Below are positions 11,944-21,336 of a stretch of 64,000 nt of DNA, piece by piece (within the stretch, counting starts at the first letter, position 1; the number at the start of each line of letters is the position of its first letter). A program made the position numbers and the translations under genes. The stretch spans positions 2,604,001 to 2,668,000 of the forward strand of contig JAKSGN010000007.1 of assembly GCA_024180945.1 (NCBI GenBank), in the 5' to 3' direction. This DNA is from Macrophomina tecta. Taxonomy: Eukaryota; Ascomycota; Dothideomycetes; Botryosphaeriales; Botryosphaeriaceae. Under the pieces are notes generated by a model that worked only from the letters and a program-made list of their open reading frames with translations, was not told where the DNA came from and ran no database searches.

Positions 11944-14761
11944 ATGGAGCCCGTAGAGGCACCATCGCTGATGCTGCAGGCCGAAAAGGCTCTGCCGCAG
12001 GCAATCCACCCTCGTCTCATTTCTTACTGCCCGACCATGGACCTTGTCGCCGTCGTTACCCAGGAAGAGACTCTCGACGTATACAGGTTTAATGGGCAGA
12101 GAGCATTCGGCCTGAAACGCAAGAGTTTCGAGAGCAAGGTCGACTCAATCTGCTGGAAATTCAATGGTAGACGTCCTCTGTCCAAGCAACAGCACAATTC
12201 TCAGCACGTGCCCGGACGCTAATCTGTCTTTCATGCAGGCCAACATATTGCTATCGCATGGGATGATGGTGCGGTCGACATCGTTTCATCAGAGACAGGA
12301 AAGACGGTCAAGCAGGTGCGCCGGGAGGCGGCGAGTTTCGCTACCGATGATGAATCGACACCGCGTATCTCGTCGCTTACTTGGGGTGTCAACTTCATTG
12401 ACGTCAACGCTGTGAAAGATCGCACCGGTACTGGCTCAGCTCGTTATCGCTTTGGATCATCTCATGATGAAGAGCTGTTTGAGGCCACAGAAGAATGGGA
12501 CCAGAAAAGGCAAGAGATCACGCTCGACGATTTCCTTGAACGGCAACCAGACTTGTCCAAACTGGGCATCTCGCCTGACTTGCCTGATCAAATCGCCCTT
12601 ACAGACGTGCAAGATGCCCTCCCAAAGCTTTCTGTCATTCCAGCACCACCCGCAAACCCTTTCCAGATGATTTCCAAAGCGAAATCAACGGACGCGTTCA
12701 GCACGCAACAATCCATTGATGCAATTTTCCATTCACAACACTTGCGCGATAGCAATGCCGTCGACGTCCTACTCATCGGATGTGATAATGGAACTGTTAG
12801 TCCCACCATATATGACTCCCTGGAGATTGGTGGTATGCGGGTGCCCTCCGAATGGTCACTGTCGAGTCCGGTCCCGCTCCTTCACGCCTCACACCCGTAT
12901 ACCTGCAGCCATCTTACTTTGATGGAGACTCGAGACAGTACGCAAGAGAAGCCACGCATTATAGTCGTCCCGCTTACACTTCGATTCATTCCGTCTAATG
13001 GGATCTATCTCCATCTCATTGCGTCGAAAACAGCCCAGTTGCAGAATCTCCTGCAGTATCTTCAATCTTCCTTCCGAACTATCATCGCGTACTTTCATAA
13101 TGCACGAGACCTGCCCTCGAGGTTCATGCGGAATATCGGCGAGACCCTGGCAGAAAAGGAAGAAGGAGATTTCATCTCAAACCTCTATCATTTGGCGGTT
13201 TCCGGTGACTGCCCTCCCACCATCAAGGAGTGGTTGGTGGATGAATTGACGGAAAATGTGAGTGTCTATACCTCATGCCTCGAAGACTTCACTAAGCTCT
13301 AAGCAGGGCCACAAAAGGTGGGATCAGGCCGCGAGCCAGGGCTACACCAGAATTTTAGAAATGACGCACGAGAACGTTATACCTGCACTGGATCGCACCA
13401 GCATTGTTGTAAGCATGCTTCGAGGCCTTGCTCGTTACACTGGGTCCAGTGCAATAATCAACGTCCCTCCGGAGGAGCTCAGCAACATACTGGACACACT
13501 TCGATGTCTTCGTCTGCTCGCACATGATGTACTCATATATGCTGGAGAGGAGCGTCGCCAGTTTACGGCTTTTTCGAAGTGGCTCCGTCATGAAATCGAT
13601 ACGCAGGCTTCGGACCCCTCATCACAAACCGCAGAAGAAGCAGCTGAAAGGGATCCTGGCATCGACCATAACCTGCTCCTAGCATACATACCTGGCGCAT
13701 TGACTAAGAGCAAGCTTGCGCCCTTCTTAAGGCGCCAGCAAGAAATCATCAATCCTAGGCCAGAGCTCCTCGCGTACGATCTAGTGAAGCACAGTATGAA
13801 TGTATATCGAGAGAACCAGCCTATCCAGGAAGGAAGTCTTTGCGTTTGGACTCTGCAAGAGATTCTGCAGGGGCAGTGCCGAGAGCTTTTCGCCCAGATT
13901 ACGGCTTGGCAAGCGACAAACAGTAGTATGGGCTGTGGTCTAGTATTGGAGGAATGCAGGCTGTCGGAAGCTAGGGATATGCGCATGGTATTTGAGGTAA
14001 GCATTCGTCCCTCGATGGGCAGCAAATGTACTGATTGCAAGTTCAGAAGCTGAACAATGGGTCTGACATTTCAACCTACACTGCATTCGTTCCTCAAGAT
14101 GCCAAAAGTGAAAGTAAGAGAGATTCTCTTGTCCGTCTTATGTATTCGCTAAAGCTTTGCAGTACGCCTTCACCGCATCGTACATTCGGGTGTTTTCGAT
14201 ACCGTGGACAACGCCATTCGCACAATGCAAACTATCACTATCAAATTCGCTGGCTGCAACATTCAAGACCTCAAATTCGTGGACGACACCTCATTCATGG
14301 TCCTCTTTCGCAGGGAAGGTACGTCTACTATTCCTAGAGCAGAGCAGTAAGACAGGGATTGGTTGTCTAATGCTCCAGCAGATGCCTCATACCTCCTTTC
14401 GTTCCCCTACTCCGCATTCTCTGCCGAGCGAACTCCCAGCACCCTGCACCACAGCCATAATGTGTCCGCTTCTCATTCCGCCTCCTCGTCTGCTCTCCCC
14501 TGTGGCACTCCGGCCCCGGACGAAGCACGTGAGGTATGGAACCTGGAGATGCCAGAGACATGGGCACCGTTCGTCAGACATGTTTTCCCGGCGAGTGAGC
14601 GCTTCACTCCACTTAAGATCGACGTCAATGGTCGTAAGGATAGGCGCGTTGTTTGTGTGTTGAGTGATGATCTAAAGCACTACAAGATATACGATCTTGA
14701 CTATGAGAGCGGTAAGGAAGGAGAGGCGGATACCACGGTTGACACAGTCATGAGTGGTTAA
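11944..14761 (+). CDS. apc4: Anaphase-promoting complex subunit 4
   Basis: Exons: 11944-12166, 12239-13257, 13307-13996, 14047-14113, 14163-14318, 14379-14761; 845 residues. The N-terminus has the WD40-like blades typical of Apc4 (DLVAVVTQEETLDVYRFNGQRAF, VDSICWKFNGQHIAIAWDDGAVDI, ISSLTWGVNF). The middle has the helical Apc4 long domain (GHKRWDQAASQGYTRILEM, then LERTSIVVSMLRGL-like helices), followed by a C-terminal beta-rich part. Apc4 is a scaffold subunit of the APC/C ubiquitin ligase that drives exit from mitosis. The acceptor of the last exon is a tandem CAGCAG, so exon 6 may start at 14379 or 14382 with a one-residue difference. Length is normal for fungal Apc4. The gene converges on SWC5 with about 400 bp between stops. 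Confidence 0.9.
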
Positions 14762-15158
14762 AATAGAGCGTCAGTACAAGGCATAGTCAAGTTGTTCGCG
14801 TGAGGTTGCTGAGCATCGATTTCGCACTTCGCTCAAGCAGAGTATATTCGCTGTTGCTATTTAGAGTTAAGCAATCCAACTAGGAAAGGGCGATCATAAT
14901 AAGAGGATGGCTTTTCGGTACTTTTTCATACAGCGCACACCATTGCTGGCGGTTGGCCGGCGATTGGCCGTCTCTCGAACGATGGTGTTAGTTTTTTCTG
15001 TACAAGAGACAATGCTCCTATGTTTGGAACGAAAGCTAGCGGATTTCCTGGTTTTCCATATTCTTACGCCGCTCTTCTTTAGCTCCACAACTTCTCAATG
15101 TTTTGAGGAACAACTCTTCATGCAGAAATGAAATCTCGGGTATCCACTACTGCAGCAA
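14762..15158. other. Convergent 3' spacer between APC4 and SWC5
   Basis: About 400 bp between two converging stop codons. It presumably holds both 3' untranslated regions. No gene, repeat or strong hairpin noted. Confidence 0.5.
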
Positions 15159-15859
15159 TCACGTCTTCAATGCGGCCTTCGCAGCCCTTCTCTCCTCCTC
15201 CCTTCGTTGATCCACACGGTCCAAGAAGTCCATGCGACCCAAGTATCCCTCCTTCGCGCGGCCATACTCGTCCAGCTCCTCGGCTATGCCTTCCTTGTCG
15301 ACATAGCCGGCCCAATCTAGCCTGCTCTTGTCCACCGTATTGAGCTTCTGTGCCTTCTCCTTACTCTTATTCGCAACTGACGCCGCCGCATTCGCGGCCT
15401 GGGCCTCCGTGATCGACTCTATCGCTTGTAGAGGAGTACCCGCCGCAGATGGATCAAGCAGTGCACGGCGGCGTGCCCAAGTGAGCTGTTTTTCCGGTGG
15501 CAAGCCCCTCACTTCCGCCATGGGATTGGGATCGAAGCGCGAGGGCCGCCGCAGCGGTCTCCGAGCGGCTGGCTTGTTTGCAGCCTCTCCCTTCTGCTGC
15601 TCCTGCTTCTGTACGCCCTCCACAGCGTCCGTGTCTGGGCCCGCATTCTGGTCTTCCACTACCGCCTTTTTCTTACCCGCAGCCAGCTTCTCCGCCCTCT
15701 CCTGCTGCTGCGCGAGGTACAAGCGCGCCTCTGCCGACGACTTGGGCACCTGCCTCTCCTCGGTTATGCGATCCCCCGCAAAATCGTACGTCCGCTTGAT
15801 CGTGATCATCTCCTCGTCCGGCTGCTCTTCCACAGCCGCCACCTGTTTCTTCTTCTTCT

Positions 15860-15891
<32 letters not shown>

Positions 15892-16391
15892 TCTCCTTCC
15901 CCAGCATCCCCACCATATCCTGCTTCCTTGTCCTCGGTCATCCCCCCGGCCTCACCCACCGGCGCCGCGCTCAGCGCCGCCCAAATCGCATCCACGTCCG
16001 CGGTCGCGCCGTCGACGCGGGCGAGTGGCCGCCGCTCCTTCTGTTCAAGCCGCCGCTGCGCGCGCGTCTTGACGAGGCCGCCTTCGCCGCCCTCATTGTC
16101 GCCGTCGAAGTCTTGCCGCTGCTTTTTTGTCGCAGCAATAGTGGCTTCGTCGCCGGAGTCGAGCTCTGCGTCATCGTCCGCCGCCGCGGCGCGTTTGCGT
16201 TTTTTTGTCTTCTGGGTGCGGGGTTTATCGGCAGCGTCGTCGGCGTCCTCATCTGAGGAGCTGGAGAGCGCGTCGTCGTCGTCGGAGGCGCCGGCGGTGG
16301 CTGCGGTGGGGTCGAATTCTTCGTCTGAGGCGGAGTTGTAGGCGTCATCGTCGCCATCGGCCTGGAGGAGGAGGAGCGGGTCGACTGCCAT
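15159..16391 (-). CDS. SWC5: SWR1-complex protein 5 (BCNT-C domain)
   Basis: A single exon of 410 residues starting MAVDPLLLLQADGDDD. The N-terminal half is highly acidic with DDDD and SSSSDEDADD clusters and basic patches (KKRKR), as in Swc5/CFDP1 proteins that handle H2A.Z-H2B dimers. The C-terminal BCNT domain is clear at about residues 345-405: KSRLDWAGYVDKEGI, ELDEYGRAKEGYLGRMDFLDRVD, then an Arg/Glu helix. Swc5 is a subunit of the SWR1 chromatin remodeller that exchanges H2A for H2A.Z in the nucleus. An uninterrupted run of nine Gln followed by six Lys, encoded by a CAG/AAG trinucleotide repeat at about 15849-15891, lies in the linker. Start choice is the first ATG before the conserved acidic N-terminus. 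Confidence 0.92.
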
Positions 16392-19102
16392 TATGGTGGG
16401 TTTCTTTTGCGAAGGGCGAAGCGAGAGGCGTGGGTTTGAGAGCTGGATGTCGGAAAGGTTACGGGATGAGAGAGCGCGCGCGAGTGATGCGCCAACGGTG
16501 GACGAGATGTTCAGACGCGCAAAAATTAGGTGGGCCGCGAGCGCGCGCGGTGCAGAACATGATCTAAGTGCGGCTGGGGAAGCGATCGACGGCGCGTCTG
16601 GCGTCATAAGCGTCTCGACTGTCCACGCAGCTTCACGACGAATGGTACTTTTCAATCATTCATCATGTCATTCCACCTGGTCCTCTTAGCTGCTTTCTGA
16701 TGTTGTTCGCTCGCCTGGCCCAAATGCTCCTGCACTGCCCATGCAATGGAGCCCCTGTCCGTGAGCTGCTTCCCAATGGCGCCTTCTGTGTTGAGGGGAC
16801 CGTGGATCTATCTTCTATGCTGTACCTCCGGTGGCGCCGGTGCGGCTCAAGGCTGGGATCCTCGTGCTGGAGGTCTTCTATGCATTGCGCAATGACGGCC
16901 AGCTAAGAGATCTATGGCAAGAAGAAGCATCGAGGAGGTTTTATGTAGCTCTAGCCTTCGCATCTGCATGGGTGCCCACTGTGGAATTGGCGTTATTCGT
17001 AGCTCTGTGCCTCCTATGGGCACAATACGGTCCATGGCGGCCGATGTCCAGCCGCCCTATCTGCCTCAGCTCAGTCGCAGCACACCGCACCTGACTTCTA
17101 CAGCCACCGCTTTTTTGCAGGTTTACCTCCATGTTGCGCTTAATCTGGCTGCGTACATTTTCCAAGTACTAGCCGACGAACATGGCCTCGAAAATAGAAG
17201 CTGGGACTGTCCCAGCAGCGAATAGGATCGACGGTAGCAGTATCCCCCCGCCCACTTGTACACCTGTTGGTTGCACTTAATGAAAGATGAGCCAGTCTAC
17301 CTCGTTCGAGTTATTGAATAACCTTAGCCTGGTCGTTTACTCTGCAACACCCTGAGACTCCACACCAGAGGCGCCTGAAGAACAAACTCTGGAGCAGGAG
17401 CCTATCCAGACCGCTCGAGGCACCCAGGCCACCCGGAGACGGCTACCATTATCTCGAGGTACCAGCACAACCATCTGACTTCAAAGCAGGACCTTGTGGG
17501 TTATCCGTACGGATACAACAACTTTCCACCGTATCATTACCGATGACACTCTCACAGCTTCCATGAAACTCAGGTCCATCGATTGTGGTATTGGACGGCT
17601 CAGCAACGCACTGTACGCGCCAGCTTCTGGATATGCAATAATGCACAGTCACTCACATCACCGTCGCCTTTTCGGAGCTGCAATTAGTCTAATGAATAAT
17701 CAAAGGTGGAGGTGATCAACACTCACCAAATGCACGGTTGCTGTAGAGACTGCAAGCCTTCAATGTTGCACATGTGTTCTCTATTCCCTGAACGCGATAG
17801 AAACATCGGTCCCATTTATCAGCGTTCTGTAAGGGATCGATGAGTCCAGAGATTCTCCGGCTACAGTGCTTCGAGGCAGTGCATAGCCCGGAGCTGGGGC
17901 TGGTATCAGGGCTCACAATAAGCCAAACGCAGGGAGTTCGGCCTACGAGCAGGCTTAACAATGCAGCTCGGCTTGCTTTTCTTTTGGGCGTGTGCTTGTT
18001 TCCAACCATGAAAGATATCCATGACCAAGCGGCAGCCTGTCACGGAGAGCTATGTTATCCGACCACGTCAACATGAATCCCCAATTGGGTCCATTCCAGT
18101 CCTTCTTTCGCCCTCGAGGGAGGCTTGCGGTGGCGTGGCGCAGTGGGTAAGGTTGACGCTTGTTACACGGCCCTAGACCTCGCTGAATAGGACGCACTCC
18201 CGGGGTTCAAGGAGTTCTGTGAGGTTAGCCGGCACGCTCCCGTAATTTAATATGCACTCCAACTCTGAGCTGAACCAGTCAGTCCAGAACATACTTCATT
18301 CCGATCATTGTCAAAAGATGGTAACCATGGAGCTACCACCACCGCCTCATGCACTGCAGAATTCGCAAAAGCGCTCGCCAACCGGTCAAGCAAAGGTTTT
18401 CTTTTTCTTTTTTTTTTTTTTTTGCAGACCTGCGCGTTGGCACAAGGGCCCCTCAAAGCCATTCAGTATTCAAGGGGCAATGTCGTTTGGGTCATCCCAC
18501 TACTTCTTCTCCATTGCCTAATAAGCGTGATTGCCTTGGTCCGGCTCCGGGATCAAAGAAGAACAGAAACAGCTCAGCCTGCAGGATTCACAACAAGAGG
18601 ATGTACGTGGTGACGGTTGAGCAGAGTAAACCCCCACCGCAAAATGGGCATAACGTCCACTTCAGATGATATATCATGGGTATGTTGCGCAGGAGAGTGC
18701 ATAGATTCCAGATAAGGGGGAAATGGCCATCATCTTTGCAACGAGACAGCTCGGAAGGCGCTCATAAGCTAGCAGGACAGCGCTTGCCGGAACCTAATGC
18801 GTAACCAAACAATCAGAGGAGGAGGATTGATTACGGAAAAGTTTCAATGTTACTACATATTGTATCTTGATATGTATATGCCTGAAAGCATACTCGATAG
18901 TCTCCCGTGGCCGTTACGTCGTGAGATCCACAGGACGCCAGAAACGCCGATGCTGCGTCATAAAGTTCACAAAGCAAAATATGCCCACCGAATCCTAACG
19001 CGGGGGCACGAGCCGAAGCTTCGGCTCGTCCCGACGCCAACACAACCCTCTGATAATACACTCCACCATCCTCAACCTCTTTATCTTTTCTCTCCATCAT
19101 AT
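16392..19102. other. Intergenic, 2.7 kb, no gene recognised
   Basis: Contains the SWC5 promoter, the 3' flank of the RNR-inhibitor gene, a T-run at about 18398-18423 and a tRNA-like stretch at about 18129-18220 (see findings). Small open frames at 16700-17230 and 17500-17720 lack recognisable domains, and no consistent splice model could be built. Confidence 0.5.
19008..19029. repeat. Perfect 22-bp palindrome downstream of the RNR-inhibitor gene
   Basis: The half-site ACGAGCCGAAG is followed immediately by its exact reverse complement, giving a loopless 11 + 11 bp palindrome. It lies about 75 bp past the stop of the leftward gene that ends at 19103. In RNA it would form a strong hairpin in the 3' untranslated region; in DNA it could be a dimer-binding site. 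Function unknown. Confidence 0.8.
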
Positions 19103-19981
19103 TCACACCCCACCCATCTCAACTTCCCCGTCATCCTCCTGCGGCTTCAAGAAATCTGCCTCCCCAAAATCAAATCCCTCCCCATTAACCGCCAACCTCC
19201 TATCCGTAACAGTCACAGTCACCCCATTCCTCATTCTCGACTTCGGCCGCACCACCGGGCGCATCGGTGCGTCCAGATCGGGCATCGCAGTATGGCTTAC
19301 CGGGTACACTGTCGTCCTCGGTGAGATCTGCTCTTCGTCGGTGCTCGCAGCCGGTACCGCCAGACTTGTGTTCAGCGCCGGGAAGAGCGGCCTGCCTGCA
19401 CGAGCCATCCCTCCGTCGTCCTCTTCCTCTTCAAAGCGGCGCTTGTGTGCATTGGCGGCTGCAGGCAGCGAGTCGGTCGAGATGGTCGAGGCATTGGATT
19501 CCTGGCTCGACAAGCCGAAGTCCTCGGCCGCGAATGCGATGCCGTGCGCGTCGACCGGGATCGCGGCGGCGCCGGCATCGTAGGCGTAAGGCGCTGGCGT
19601 CGGCCCTTGCACGGTGTAGCCGCCCGTCTTCTGCAGGCCGCAGAAGGGGAGGAGCTCGGCGGGATGCGCGGCTGCGAAGGGGGTCGTTGTCGTCTGCGGC
19701 TTGTAGTAGGCGGTGGTGGTGGTTGCGGATAGCGGGTTCAGCGTCTTGTGCGTTTTGTAGCCCTCCGGCACAGACTTGCGTACGCGCATGCCAACGTTCA
19801 GAAGGGAGGCTTGCACGGCGGCGGGCACAGCAGCGAGGCCTTGGTGGGGGGCGTCGGCGGCGGAAGGGGGTAAGGACGTGGTGGCGCCGTCATCGTCGAG
19901 GTCGGAGCGGTCGACACGCGCAAAATAGGAGGTGATTGAGGGCTGGAAGGGGCGCTTGTTGCGGTGCGCGGAGGCCGACAT
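19103..19981 (-). CDS. Ribonucleotide reductase inhibitor, Spd1/Dif1-type
   Basis: A single exon of 292 residues, start MSASAHRNKRPF. The diagnostic segment lies at about residues 54-76: AAVQASLLNVGMRVRKSVPEGYK, close to the fungal Spd1/Dif1/Sml1-type domain that restrains ribonucleotide reductase, by sequestering or relocating the small subunit. A second conserved patch, ELLPFCGLQKTGGYTV, follows at about 108-123. Residues 13-20 read QPSITSYF, a good PCNA-interacting (PIP-box) pattern, as in proteins destroyed at replication by CRL4-Cdt2. The C-terminal half is low complexity with an acidic tail. Homologues in yeasts are much shorter (about 100-130 residues); extended forms are usual in filamentous fungi. 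The role is inferred from the family, and regulation through PCNA is a hypothesis from the motif alone. Confidence 0.82.
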   Translation of the reverse strand: MSASAHRNKRPFQPSITSYFARVDRSDLDDDGATTSLPPSAADAPHQGLAAVPAAVQASLLNVGMRVRKSVPEGYKTHKTLNPLSATTTTAYYKPQTTTTPFAAAHPAELLPFCGLQKTGGYTVQGPTPAPYAYDAGAAAIPVDAHGIAFAAEDFGLSSQESNASTISTDSLPAAANAHKRRFEEEEDDGGMARAGRPLFPALNTSLAVPAASTDEEQISPRTTVYPVSHTAMPDLDAPMRPVVRPKSRMRNGVTVTVTDRRLAVNGEGFDFGEADFLKPQEDDGEVEMGGV

Positions 19982-21336
19982 GGTGTGAGGCCGAGACGTC
20001 GCGCGGATTGCGCTGTGGTCGTTGGCTGTGTGGAAGGGGGGGAAGGGGCTGGATTGAATGGCGTGGCTGGTCGGCGCGACGTGTGGACTGATGGCCGGAG
20101 GAGGAGCGCGGCGCGGAGCGGTCGTCTGGGTTGGGGTGGAAGTTGTGTGGGGAAGGGATGGAGATTCGCGGAGAGGGAGGGAGAGTGGAGGCTGGTTTGT
20201 CGCCTGTGCGTTGCGGCCGGAGTCAGTCGCGTCTCGTCGTGTGGTACGGCGCGCGACCGTGTAACGTGTTCCCGCCTTCCTCGAATGGGTAAACTGATTG
20301 GCCCGCCTCTGATTGGCCCGTATGGTCTGCCCCGCTGTTGGTGTTGAGAATCCACGGTAGCTGTATCAGTCTTTTCTCTATCGCTTTCTTTTCAGTCATC
20401 TGCCACTCGGAAATATCTGTTCATTTGGAAGATGCTGCTTCGCTGCGCTCCCGCCCTGCCACACCAGTAGACTGCATGTAGAGGCGCAAACGGCTCCCAT
20501 CCATACGATGACTACCGCCAAACCTGAAAGCCTCACGAAATCCTTCTCGGTGACACATTCTTTGTCATCCTCAAGCACGACCAATGAATCCGTGCGAGTC
20601 CGAATTTTGCGCCAACCACCGCATGCAATCTGCTGAACGGAGCAGCCTATTCTTAGCTAACTTTGAACGTCTCGTATACGGGAAACATGCGTGCATTGCG
20701 GCACATGCATCGCGCTTGCGCTTGCATTCTCCATTTCCGCGCATGCGCGCGATAACCGCCGCACATATCGGCTTGCGGATACCTTGGCCACACAATCATG
20801 AAGAGACATGCTATCGTACAGGCCAGGCCTGGGATGCTGCTTCCTTCCGATAAAGTGCGTACCTGGGTGCTGCTCCGGCCACAGGCTTATCTCCATCGTC
20901 ACACGATTCGTATCTCCGTGTAGGAAGCTTAGCCACGCTATTCTGGCCACGCTAAGGGCCAAAAAGCCTGGCTAAATAAGGGACGGAAAGTCTAAACTGC
21001 CTAGCTTTCGGAGATAGCAATGTCACTGCCCGTGATGACATCACCCGCGGTGCAGAAAGCGCTGCGCGAAAGCCACGTATGAACGCCTTGCATATTTTCT
21101 GGAGTAACGTAGTCCCACGTCCACTATGTACATAAGGGGGAAATTTTTTGAGAAAGAGGGTATCTCAGCATGTGCTTCTCTCAAACAAGTAATTGAGCAA
21201 GTCCCACGTACTCCTGTTCGCCAGCAAAACAAAAAGAAAAAGCAGTGCAGCAGAACGTGACTTAAAGCAGCAACTCCATATGAAATAGAAATGACATATC
21301 AGGGGGGCGCTGTACAGTGATTGCCTCGAATGGCCA
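19982..21336. other. Intergenic, no gene recognised
   Basis: Upstream region of the RNR-inhibitor gene and 3' flank of the leftward zinc-ribbon gene. The direct repeat GCCACGCTA occurs twice at about 20932-20960, and GCGCATGCGC-like alternating purine-pyrimidine DNA lies near 20700-20755. No coding frame with recognisable content. Confidence 0.5.

Noticed and set aside
15328..16341. 337-residue open frame on the plus strand opposite SWC5
   Set aside because: Ser/Cys/Phe-rich antisense shadow of the acidic SWC5 coding sequence.
16700..17225. Overlapping open frames with hydrophobic stretches
   Set aside because: No splice model gives a continuous conserved protein and no family is recognised.
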